From: Rhizobacter sp.
GTDB taxonomy: Bacteria > Pseudomonadota > Gammaproteobacteria > Burkholderiales > Burkholderiaceae_C
NCBI GenBank assembly: GCA_025350965.1
Contig: JANXWV010000145.1
Location: forward strand, 1-34,210
Direction of reading: 5' to 3'
Length of the DNA stretch: 34,210 nt
The translations under genes and the position numbers were made by a program. The number at the start of each line of letters is the position of its first letter. Positions within the stretch are counted from its first letter, which is position 1. Shown one piece after another: positions 25,336 through 34,210 of the stretch. The notes beneath the pieces were generated by a model. That model searched no databases, was not told where the DNA came from, and saw only the letters and a program-made list of their open reading frames with translations.

Positions 25336-26355
25336 ATGCCACTGACCAACGCCCAGCTCCACCTCGTCTCGCGCCCTGCACCCGAGGCCGTGGTCGAGAA
25401 CTTCAACCTCGTCGAAGTACCGGTGCCCGAACTGAAGGACGGCCAGGTGCTGGTGCGCCACCACTTCATGAGCCTGGACCCGTACATGCGCGGCCGCATG
25501 AACGACGCCAAGAGCTACGCCACGCCGCAGCCGCTGAACGCGGTGATGCAGGGCGGCACGGCGGGTGAAGTGGTGGCGTCGAAGCACCCCGCTTATCAAG
25601 TCGGCGACAAGGTCGTCGGCTTCGGTGGCTGGCAAGACTACAGCGTGGTCGATGCCGGCGTGCCGGGCACGATGCGCAAGGTCGACACCACGCACATCCC
25701 GCTGTCGGCCTACCTCGGCGCAGTCGGCATGCCGGGTGTCACGGCGTGGTACGGCCTCATCAAGATCATTCAGCCGAAGGCCGGGCAGACGGTGGTGGTC
25801 AGCGCCGCCAGCGGCGCGGTCGGCAGCGCGGTGGGTCAGTTGGCGAAGGCGCGCGGCTGCCGTGTGGTGGGCATCGCCGGCGGGGCCGAGAAGTGCAAGT
25901 ACGTGGTCGATGAACTGGGCTTCGATGCCTGCGTCGACTACAAGGCGCAGGCCGATGCCAAGGCGCTCTACAACGCGCTGAAGGAAGCCACGCCCGACGG
26001 CGTGGACGGCTGCTTCGAGAACGTCGGCGGCCCGGTCTTCGAGGCGGTGCTCTCGCGCATGAACGCCTTCGGCCGCGTCGCCCTGTGCGGCATGATCAGC
26101 GGCTACGACGGCGAGCCCATTCCGCTCAAGAACCCGCAACTGCTGCTCACCCAGCGTTTGATGATCGAAGGCTTCATCGTCAGCGAACACATGGCGGTGT
26201 GGCCCGAAGCGCTGAAGGAGTTGGGCACGATGGTTGCCACCGGCAAGCTCAAGTACCGCGAGAGCGTGGCCCAAGGTTTGGCGGCTGCGCCCGAGGCCTT
26301 CCTCGGTTTGCTGAAAGGCCGCAACTTCGGCAAGCAGATCGTCAAGCTGGTGTAG
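25336..26355 (+). CDS. NADPH-dependent MDR-family reductase (CurA / prostaglandin-reductase-like)
   Basis: 339 residues, medium-chain dehydrogenase/reductase without the zinc ligands of alcohol dehydrogenases. The early segment M-S-L-D-P-Y-M-R-G-R-M and G-G-T-A-G-E-V-V are typical of the CurA/PTGR leukotriene reductase branch; the Rossmann loop is S-A-A-S-G-A-V-G-S-A-V-G, and the family signature N-V-G-G follows C-F-E. Such enzymes reduce the C=C of enones or 2-enoyl compounds. AAGGG upstream supports ATG 25336; an in-frame ATG at 25294 next to the thioesterase stop would add 14 residues. Confidence 0.9.
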   Translation: MPLTNAQLHLVSRPAPEAVVENFNLVEVPVPELKDGQVLVRHHFMSLDPYMRGRMNDAKSYATPQPLNAVMQGGTAGEVVASKHPAYQVGDKVVGFGGWQDYSVVDAGVPGTMRKVDTTHIPLSAYLGAVGMPGVTAWYGLIKIIQPKAGQTVVVSAASGAVGSAVGQLAKARGCRVVGIAGGAEKCKYVVDELGFDACVDYKAQADAKALYNALKEATPDGVDGCFENVGGPVFEAVLSRMNAFGRVALCGMISGYDGEPIPLKNPQLLLTQRLMIEGFIVSEHMAVWPEALKELGTMVATGKLKYRESVAQGLAAAPEAFLGLLKGRNFGKQIVKLV

Positions 26356-26425
26356 CGCGCGGGTGTCACGCGCTGGTAAAAAGCTAACGGGCAGCGCAAC
26401 GAGCACGCCGTGAACACGCGAACCC

Positions 26426-26827
26426 ATGAGGTGCTTGACGCGCTGGTCGGCCACAACGTCTAACGCCGGGACACCCAGTACCAGTGTGCTGTTCTGGCTT
26501 TGGGTCCTTGACGCACCTGAGGTCGTCCGGGTTTTGAGCAAGCACCAAAAGTCGCTCTCTCCAAATCTGAATGAGCGGGTCGGCGCGGTCAAGTCGGAGA
26601 TTGCGGAACTTCGGATGCCCTTCGCCAAGCAACAGTTGCGAGGGTCAAACGTCACCATCGGCAGCGAGGCGTTCGTCGAGTGCGCCAGCACGGAGTTCAA
26701 AGACATCTCTTTCGTGATCAAGGGCAAGGTCTATTGGGCGCGGGAGGTGGTCTCCCGATTCGAATCTCTGCTGGCTTCGGTAGCGAGCCAAGATGTGTTG
26801 GCGTCAATCGGCGCCAGTGAGAGTTAG
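26426..26827 (+). CDS. Unrecognised ORF with composition unlike its neighbours
   Basis: 133 codons from ATG to TAG. The stretch from about residue 20 reads like a real soluble protein (V-L-F-W-L-W-V-L-D-A-P-E-V-V-R-V-L, then charged helices, then T-E-F-K-D-I-S-F-V-I-K-G-K-V-Y-W), with no membrane segment or recognised motif. The third codon positions contain visibly more A and T than the flanking genes, which suggests a recent arrival or a relic. The first 20 residues look poor, so the true start may be later (for example GTG 26486) or the gene may be a truncated remnant. No clear Shine-Dalgarno. It interrupts the otherwise functional cluster. Function not assigned. Confidence 0.4.
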   Translation: MRCLTRWSATTSNAGTPSTSVLFWLWVLDAPEVVRVLSKHQKSLSPNLNERVGAVKSEIAELRMPFAKQQLRGSNVTIGSEAFVECASTEFKDISFVIKGKVYWAREVVSRFESLLASVASQDVLASIGASES

Positions 26828-26926
26828 CTCAGGCCGTTGAGCGCGCGCCCCACACGCGGCCCCACGGTTTCGGTCCGCCGCTCAATTGAACGATCCCGCA
26901 AAGAAGCCTAAACGAGACAAAACGCC

Positions 26927-27856
26927 ATGCCCAACCTCATCCTCCACCACTACCCCAACTCCCCGTTCTCCGAGAAGGTCCGCCTCATCTTCGGCATGAA
27001 GGGCATGGCATGGCAGTCGGTCATCGTGCCGGCCATCAACCCGAAGCCGGACGTGGTGGCGCTGACCGGGGGCTACCGGCGCACGCCGTTCATGCAGATC
27101 GGCGCTGACGTGTACTGCGACACCGCGCTGATGTGCCGCGTGATCGACCAACTCCACCCCCAGCCGCCGCTGTACCCGGCCGCTACCCAGGGCCTGGCCG
27201 AGATCGTGGCGCAGTGGGCCGACACCACGCTGTTCTGGTCGGCTGTGCCGTTCACGATGCAACCCGCCGCCATCGGCCACGTGCTGGCCGCCGCCACGCC
27301 CGAGATGCTCAAGGCCTTCGGCGCCGACCGCGCAGCGATGAACCCGAACTTCAAGCGCCCCACGCCGACTGACGGCGCAGCGCACGTGCAGACGCAACTC
27401 GCGCGGCTCGAAGCGTTGCTCGCCGATGGCCGGCCGTTCCTGCTCGGCGCTGTGCCCTGCATTGCCGACTTCTCGGCCGCGCAGTCGGTCTGGTTCATCC
27501 GCCTGGCGCCGCCGATCGCGACGGTGCTGGAGCCCTTCACGAAGGTGTGCGCCTGGTACGCGCGCATCCAGGCCTTTGGCCACGGGCGGCCCGAGAAGAT
27601 GACGAGCGCGCAGGCCATCGCGGCTGCGGCCGGCGGCACGTCAGCGGCCACGTCGTTCGAGGCCGAGCCCGGGCTGGCGCTGGGCGATGAAGTGACCATC
27701 ACGCCTAGCGACTACGCGCACGACCCGGTTGCCGGTCAACTCGTCGGCCTGGGCCGTGAAGAGGCCGTGATTGCACGCACGGACGAGCGGGCAGGCCGGT
27801 TACATGTGCACTTCCCACGGCTCGCGTTCCAGATCAAGAAGACTCAACCCGCCTGA
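26927..27856 (+). CDS. Glutathione S-transferase-like protein with C-terminal extension
   Basis: 309 residues. Residues 1-80 form a thioredoxin-like GST N-domain: L-I-L-H-H-Y-P-N-S-P-F-S-E-K-V-R, with Ser in the usual activation area, and R-R-T-P-F-M-Q-I, where the cis-Pro sits. The helical C-domain runs to about 225 (F-L-L-G-A-V-P-C-I-A-D-F-S-A-A-Q). About 80 extra residues then appear, with a small beta-rich look (L-G-D-E-V-T-I-T-P-S-D-Y and G-R-L-H-V-H-F-P-R), absent from ordinary GSTs. Catalysis is possible but not shown. In the cluster it precedes the second SDR gene. Confidence 0.85.
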   Translation: MPNLILHHYPNSPFSEKVRLIFGMKGMAWQSVIVPAINPKPDVVALTGGYRRTPFMQIGADVYCDTALMCRVIDQLHPQPPLYPAATQGLAEIVAQWADTTLFWSAVPFTMQPAAIGHVLAAATPEMLKAFGADRAAMNPNFKRPTPTDGAAHVQTQLARLEALLADGRPFLLGAVPCIADFSAAQSVWFIRLAPPIATVLEPFTKVCAWYARIQAFGHGRPEKMTSAQAIAAAAGGTSAATSFEAEPGLALGDEVTITPSDYAHDPVAGQLVGLGREEAVIARTDERAGRLHVHFPRLAFQIKKTQPA

Positions 27857-27863
27857 TTGCCGT

Positions 27864-27906
27864 TTCAAGCGATTCAAGCGGTTCAACGCACTTCAACACG
27901 ATTCAA
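27864..27906 (+). repeat. Five TTCAA pentamers at 9-10 bp spacing before the second SDR gene
   Basis: TTCAA occurs at 27864, 27873, 27882, 27892 and 27902; the flanking bases (ttcaagcg, ttcaacgc) make them diverged copies of a 9-10 bp unit. They occupy most of the 66-nt gap between the GST-like gene and the SDR gene. The spacing is close to one helical turn. Confidence 0.8.
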
Positions 27907-27922
27907 CGAAAGCACGCTCACC

Positions 27923-28828
27923 ATGAAGACCTTCCAAGGCCGCACGGCCGTCATCACCGGCGCGGCATCCGGCTTCGGCCTGGAGACGTCCCGCATCGCC
28001 GCCCGCCTGGGCATGAACGTGGTGATGGCCGACGTGCAACAAGACGCGCTCGACACGGCTGCCGCCGAAATCACCGCGCTCGGCGCGCCGGTGCTGGCCC
28101 ACCGGCTCGACGTGTCGAAGGCCACCGAGGTCGAGGCCTTGGGCGCCGCCGTGCTGACGCGCTTCGGTGCGCCGCACTTCGTGTTCAACAACGCCGGCAT
28201 CGGCGCGGGCGGCCTGATCTGGGAGAACACCGTCAAAGATTGGGAGTGGGTCATCGGCGTCAACATCATGGGCGTGGCCCACGGCGTGCGCGTGTTCACG
28301 CCGATGATGCTGGCCGCCGCGAAGGCCGACCCGGCTTACGAGGGCCACATCACCAACACCGCGTCGATGGCGGGCCTGCTGAACGCGCCGAACATGGGCG
28401 TCTACAACGTCAGCAAGCACGCGGTGGTGGCCTTGAGCGAAACGCTGTACCAAGACCTGCGCCTTGTCACCGACCAGATCAGCGCGTCGGTGCTGTGCCC
28501 GTTCTTCGTGCCCACCGGCATCACCAAGAGCCACCGCAACCGGCCCGGCGAGTTGCAGGACGACGCGAAGCCCACGCGCAGCCAGCTCATCGGCCAGGCG
28601 ATGAGCGACAAGGCGGTGGGCAGCGGCAAGGTCAGCGCGGCGCAGGTGGCGCAGTTCGTGTTCGACGCCGTCGCCGAGAGGCGCTTCTACGTGTACAGCC
28701 ACCCGAGGGCACTGGCCACGGTGCAAACGCGGCTCGAAGACATCATGACCCAGCGCAACCCGACCGACCCGTTCGCGCACAAGCCCGAGCTGGGCGAGCA
28801 GTTGAAGGCGCAGTTGCGGGCGGAGTGA
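27923..28828 (+). CDS. Short-chain dehydrogenase/reductase (SDR)
   Basis: 301 residues. Classical SDR features: T-G-A-A-S-G-F-G at 12-19, N-N-A-G at 89-92, Ser148 in T-A-S-M-A-G, Tyr161 and Lys165 in Y-N-V-S-K. Asp37 after the second strand (M-A-D-V) suggests NAD(H). The C-terminal 60 residues, with Y-V-Y-S-H-P, extend beyond the minimal SDR. It is not closely similar to the SDR at 24044. The ATG at 27923 follows the TTCAA repeat; the Shine-Dalgarno is weak. Last plus-strand gene of the cluster. Confidence 0.92.
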   Translation: MKTFQGRTAVITGAASGFGLETSRIAARLGMNVVMADVQQDALDTAAAEITALGAPVLAHRLDVSKATEVEALGAAVLTRFGAPHFVFNNAGIGAGGLIWENTVKDWEWVIGVNIMGVAHGVRVFTPMMLAAAKADPAYEGHITNTASMAGLLNAPNMGVYNVSKHAVVALSETLYQDLRLVTDQISASVLCPFFVPTGITKSHRNRPGELQDDAKPTRSQLIGQAMSDKAVGSGKVSAAQVAQFVFDAVAERRFYVYSHPRALATVQTRLEDIMTQRNPTDPFAHKPELGEQLKAQLRAE

Positions 28829-28831
28829 CCG

Positions 28832-28859
28832 GCCGGCTTTACAGCCGATAACAGCCGGC
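28832..28859. terminator. Possible hairpin between converging SDR and DUF1223 genes
   Basis: GCCGGCT (28832-28838) pairs with AGCCGGC (28853-28859) across a 14-nt loop, immediately before the last codon of the minus-strand gene. There is no T-run, so it is a weak candidate for a bidirectional transcript end. Confidence 0.35.
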
Positions 28860-29621
28860 TCAGCAGCCGATCTTCAGCGCCTGCACCGGCCGCCCGGTGT
28901 CGGCGTTGACGACGACCAGGTTCACCTCGCGTGGGTGCTCGGCATCGGCCGGCAGCGCGGCATCGAACTGCAGCGCCGCCGGTGCGTCGGCCTTGGCCTG
29001 CCAGGCGGCCACCGGGCGGTACTCGCGCACCACGTAGTCATGCTTCAGCGTCACGCCGTTGTTCTCGCCGGCCTTCACGTTCGACACATGGCCTTGCTCG
29101 GTCACGGCCCAGTAGGCGGCCAGCCGCGCGGGGGCGCCGGGCAGGGCCGCGACGCTGGCGCTGAAGTGCGAGCCGTCGCGCATCAGGGTCACGTCGACCG
29201 GCGCGGCGCTGCGGCTTCGTTTCGCTGCGGCGGCCACGTTCAGGCTCGGCCAGTCCGGCCGGTCGGCGCCGTCGAACAGCACCTGCGGCGTGTAGCTGAA
29301 GCGCGCGCCGCTGCCGGCTTGCGTTTGCGTCTGGCGCTGCGTGTAGGCTGGGCTCGCGAAGCGGTCTTTCCAGCCCAGGCGGTCCCAGTAGTCGACATGG
29401 AAGGCGAGCGCCACGACGCCGGGCTCAGCCTTCACGCGCGACAACCACTGGTCCGCCGGCGGGCACGAGTTGCAGCCCTCCGAGGTGTAGAGCTCGACCA
29501 CCGGCGTGATGGTTGCGCTGCTGCGTGCGCTGCACAGGCCGGCGGCCTGCGCCGATGCCGTGGCGAGCGATGCAACCGCCAGCAGCGTGGCGGCGATGGG
29601 GGTTGGCGGTTGGGTGAACAT
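28860..29621 (-). CDS. Secreted DUF1223 protein (thioredoxin-like, CxxC)
   Basis: 253 residues. Signal peptide 1-27 (A-S-A-Q-A-A cleavage area). The DUF1223 hallmark V-V-E-L-Y-T-S-E-G-C-N-S-C-P-P-A-D follows, with a CxxC pair on a thioredoxin-like strand-helix; V-A-L-A-F-H-V-D-Y-W-D and Y-T-P-Q-V-L-F-D-G are the other conserved blocks. Probably a periplasmic thiol protein; the family's function is not established. GAGGAG about 9 nt upstream fixes ATG 29621. Divergent from the flavoprotein gene with an 88-nt gap. Confidence 0.92.
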   Translation of the reverse strand: MFTQPPTPIAATLLAVASLATASAQAAGLCSARSSATITPVVELYTSEGCNSCPPADQWLSRVKAEPGVVALAFHVDYWDRLGWKDRFASPAYTQRQTQTQAGSGARFSYTPQVLFDGADRPDWPSLNVAAAAKRSRSAAPVDVTLMRDGSHFSASVAALPGAPARLAAYWAVTEQGHVSNVKAGENNGVTLKHDYVVREYRPVAAWQAKADAPAALQFDAALPADAEHPREVNLVVVNADTGRPVQALKIGC

Positions 29622-29709
29622 GAATGCTCCTCGGGGCGTGTGCTCTCCGGCTCTGTCGCCCACGGCGCCGGCTTCTTACGGCCACCGCCTGTGCCACACT
29701 GCGCGCCCC

Positions 29710-30981
29710 ATGATGACGCCCGCCGCACCTCCGACACTCCGCGTGGCCATCGTCGGTGGCGGTGCGGCGGGGCTGATGGCGGCCGAGGTGCTGGCCGCAG
29801 GCGGCGTGCAGGCCGACCTGTTCGATGCCATGCCCTCGGTGGGCCGCAAGTTCCTGCTCGCCGGCCGGGGCGGTTTGAACCTCACGCACAGCGAGCCCTT
29901 CGACGCGTTCGTGGCCCGCTATGGCAAACGCCATGCGGCGCTGGAGCCGATGCTGCGCGCCTTCGGCCCGGCCGAGGTTCGAGCGTGGGCGCAGGGCCTG
30001 GGCGTGGCCACCTTCATCGGAAGCTCTGGCCGCGTGTTCCCGACCGACATGAAGGCCGCGCCGCTGCTGCGCGCGTGGCTGCACCGCCTGCGTGCGGCGG
30101 GCGTGCGCTTTCACATGCGGCACCGCTGGCTCGGCTGGCGCAGCAACGGCGCATTGCGCTTCGCCACGCCGAACGGCGAGGCCGCGCACACGTTCGAGGC
30201 TGTCGTACTTGCGCTCGGCGGCGGCAGCTGGGCACGCCTCGGCTCTGATGGCGCGTGGCTTCCGTGGCTCGCCGAGCGTGGCGTCGATGTGGCGCCGTTG
30301 CAGCCGTCGAACTGCGGCTTCGACGTGGTGCGCCTCACTTCCGACGGCGAACCCGCGCCCGGCTGGAGCGAATACTTTCGCAGCCGTTTCGCCGGCCACC
30401 CGATGAAGACGGTGGCGCTGTCGATCAACGCCACCGACGGGCGCGCGTTCGCGCAAGCGGGCGAGTTCGTCATCACCGAAGGCGGTGTCGAAGGCAGCCT
30501 GATCTATGCCGCTTCAGCCATCGCACGTGACACGATTGCCGCCACCGGCCGAGCGCAGGTTGTCATCGACCTGCAGCCCGGGCGCAGCGCGCAGTTCGTG
30601 CACGACGAAGTGGCGCGCCCGCGCGGTGCGCGCTCGCTGGCCACGCACCTGAAGAGCCGGCTCGGCATCGACGGCGTCAAGGCCGCGTTGTTGCACGAAC
30701 TGCTGCCGCGCACCACCCTGGCCGACCCGCTTCTGCTGGCCACCGCGATCAAGGCCTTGCCTCTGACCTTGGCCGCCCCGAGGCCCATCGATGAGGCGAT
30801 CAGCAGTGCCGGCGGCGTGCGCTTCGAGGCCATGGACGACGGCTTGATGCTGCGCGCCGCGCCCGGCGTTCATTGCGCTGGCGAAATGCTCGACTGGGAG
30901 GCCCCGACCGGTGGCTACCTGCTGACGGCGTGCTTCGCCAGCGGCGCCGCAGCGGCGCGCGGCGTGATGCGGCCGGCGTAG
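29710..30981 (+). CDS. HI0933/TIGR03862-type FAD-dependent oxidoreductase
   Basis: 423 residues. FAD dinucleotide loop V-A-I-V-G-G-G-A-A-G-L-M-A-A-E at about 11-25, the family segment V-G-R-K-F-L-L-A-G-R-G-G-L-N-L-T-H, and the second FAD contact C-A-G-E-M-L-D-W-E-A-P-T-G-G-Y near the C-terminus. It belongs to the BaiN/HI0933-like flavoproteins, of which the biochemical role of this branch is unknown. The ATG at 29710 is followed directly by a second ATG; no strong Shine-Dalgarno. The stop codon lies within a 14-bp tandem repeat. Confidence 0.92.
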   Translation: MMTPAAPPTLRVAIVGGGAAGLMAAEVLAAGGVQADLFDAMPSVGRKFLLAGRGGLNLTHSEPFDAFVARYGKRHAALEPMLRAFGPAEVRAWAQGLGVATFIGSSGRVFPTDMKAAPLLRAWLHRLRAAGVRFHMRHRWLGWRSNGALRFATPNGEAAHTFEAVVLALGGGSWARLGSDGAWLPWLAERGVDVAPLQPSNCGFDVVRLTSDGEPAPGWSEYFRSRFAGHPMKTVALSINATDGRAFAQAGEFVITEGGVEGSLIYAASAIARDTIAATGRAQVVIDLQPGRSAQFVHDEVARPRGARSLATHLKSRLGIDGVKAALLHELLPRTTLADPLLLATAIKALPLTLAAPRPIDEAISSAGGVRFEAMDDGLMLRAAPGVHCAGEMLDWEAPTGGYLLTACFASGAAAARGVMRPA

Positions 30982-31010
30982 TGCGGCCGGCGTAGTGCGG
31001 TCGCCGTAGT
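30969..31010 (+). repeat. Three-copy 14-bp tandem repeat over the flavoprotein stop codon
   Basis: gcggccggcgtagt occurs twice exactly (30969-30982 and 30983-30996), then once with two changes (30997-31010); a partial fourth follows. The first copy contains the flavoprotein stop TAG (30979-30981). Confidence 0.9.
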
Positions 31011-31131
31011 GCGGGCGGCGTCCTACAGCCATATCGGCTGAATCGGCGGCGGTGGTCGGTGTCGGCCGACGCGGCGCACGAGCGCGGCGCCGCAGAGTGT
31101 CTGCACGTTCAACCGACACGAGGAGACGACC

Positions 31132-31587
31132 ATGCACGCCATTTCACCCGCCTGTGGGCAGAGCCTGTTGCGCAACTGCGTGGCAACCGCCTTGCTGGGC
31201 CTCGCCCTCGGCGGCGCGCACGCCGCGAACGCAGCCAAGGCCGCGCCCGCATCGGACACCTCGGACATTCAGGCGCGCTACATCAAGGACCGCGCAGCCT
31301 GCATGAACGGCATGTCGAACCAGGACCGCGCCACCTGCCTGAAGGAAGCCGGTGCCGCGCGCGACGAGGCACGCCGTGGGCGGCTCAACGACGGTGACGC
31401 GAAGTACCGGCGCAATGCCCGCGAGCGCTGCGACGTGCTCACGGGCGACGAGGCAGCCGACTGCCGCGCGCGCATGCGCGGTGCCGGCACCACGAATGGC
31501 AGCGTCGAGGCAGGCGGCATCTTCCGTGAGACCGTGACCGTCGAGACCAAGCCGGCCGATCCGGCGGCGTCGGCACCGGCCAGGTAG
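31132..31587 (+). CDS. Small secreted protein with two Cys pairs, unknown function
   Basis: 151 residues. A signal peptide spans 1-31 (T-A-L-L-G-L-A-L-G-G-A-H-A). The mature part is hydrophilic and Arg/Ala rich with Cys57-X11-Cys69 and Cys100-X10-Cys111, each within a short helix-like R-x-x-C pattern, so two disulfides are likely. A V-T-V-E-T-K-P tail follows. GAGGAG just upstream clearly sets ATG 31132. Similar small proteins occur in Burkholderiales; I do not recognise a function. It stands alone between the flavoprotein and tex. Confidence 0.8.
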   Translation: MHAISPACGQSLLRNCVATALLGLALGGAHAANAAKAAPASDTSDIQARYIKDRAACMNGMSNQDRATCLKEAGAARDEARRGRLNDGDAKYRRNARERCDVLTGDEAADCRARMRGAGTTNGSVEAGGIFRETVTVETKPADPAASAPAR

Positions 31588-31640
31588 CTCAGACTTTCCA
31601 ACACCGGGCAGGGTCACTCAGAGCGTTCTTTGGAGTTGCT

Positions 31641-31674
31641 CCCTCTCCCCCTGGGAGAGGGTTGGGGTGAGGGC
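31641..31674. repeat. Dispersed-type palindromic repeat (REP-like)
   Basis: CCCTCTCCC (31641-31649), loop CCT and GGGAGAGGG (31653-31661), followed by TTGGGGTGAGGGC. This exact theme is a common intergenic repeat in GC-rich proteobacteria. The 9-bp perfect stem could also act as a transcript end or mRNA stabiliser between the small secreted protein gene and tex. Only one copy is in the window. Confidence 0.75.
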
Positions 31675-31705
31675 AGGCCGCGATGAAGGGCCAATCAAGG
31701 AGCGT

Positions 31706-34210
<2,505 letters not shown>

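Noticed and set aside
26456..26462. GTCTAAC, which fits the 5' core of an integron attC site
   Set aside because: No matching GTTRRRY core at a proper distance, no folded attC arms and no integrase gene; a 7-bp match is expected by chance.
26886..26914. TTGAAC and TAAACG, 17 bp apart, as a promoter for the GST-like gene
   Set aside because: The -10 match is poor and the transcript would start only about 6 nt before the ATG.
31026..31040. CAGCC/GGCTG inverted repeat before the small secreted protein gene as an operator
   Set aside because: 5-bp arms with a 5-nt spacer; too short to support, and no adjacent promoter was recognised.

Overview
The window is high-GC DNA, densely packed with bacterial genes. 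Gene content and order suggest a betaproteobacterium of the order Burkholderiales, in the Rubrivivax/Leptothrix/Rhizobacter-like part of that order. This is inferred from protein character (SelO-MsrB-YciB-BolA-PpiC block, DUF6600/FecR protein, long acyl-CoA dehydrogenase, liv-type ABC operon); no rRNA or tRNA gene is present to confirm it.

Layout. (1) 1-3204, plus strand: the end of a propionate/branched-chain carboxylation operon: 3' end of a carboxyltransferase subunit (pccB type), biotin carboxylase subunit (pccA type), a VOC-fold methylmalonyl-CoA-epimerase-like protein and a peptide deformylase; the last three overlap by 4 nt. (2) 3338-5560, plus: a large secreted FecR/DUF6600 protein with a Pro/Ala/Arg-rich tail. 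(3) 5613-6978: a divergent pair, GDSL esterase (tesA type, minus) and YbbA/LolD-like ABC ATPase (plus), whose start codons overlap. (4) 7024-10913, minus: a compact block selO > msrB > yciB > bolA > ppiC, closed by a strong hairpin shared with the converging ATPase gene. (5) 11083-16342, plus: a complete branched-chain-amino-acid-type ABC importer (binding protein, two permeases, two ATPases), with an internal hairpin after the binding-protein gene and a very clear rho-independent terminator at the end. (6) 16465-28828, plus: a long co-directional catabolic cluster: bifunctional enoyl-CoA hydratase/3-hydroxyacyl-CoA dehydrogenase, membrane-anchored M20 peptidase, HD-fold protein with a PhnZ/MIOX-like metal-ligand pattern, thiolase, acyl-CoA dehydrogenase, small membrane protein, SDR, hotdog thioesterase, CurA-like reductase, an unrecognised less GC-rich ORF, GST-like protein and a second SDR. 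(7) 28860-34210: DUF1223 protein (minus), HI0933/TIGR03862-type flavoprotein, small secreted Cys protein, a dispersed-type palindromic repeat and the transcription accessory protein Tex, which runs off the window.

How it fits together: regions 5 and 6 look like uptake plus beta-oxidation of an acyl substrate. All four core beta-oxidation activities are present but no acyl-CoA ligase. A perfect 14-bp palindrome next to a -10-like hexamer before the bifunctional gene is a candidate operator for the cluster. Region 1 would handle propionyl-CoA from such catabolism.

Most of the window is ordinary chromosomal housekeeping and catabolism. No phage, transposase, CRISPR, toxin-antitoxin or defence system was seen. 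The points most worth checking are the complementary motif degeneracy in the two ATPases of the importer, the HD-fold putative diiron protein in the beta-oxidation cluster, the possible link between the M20 enzyme and the importer, and several short tandem repeats between genes.
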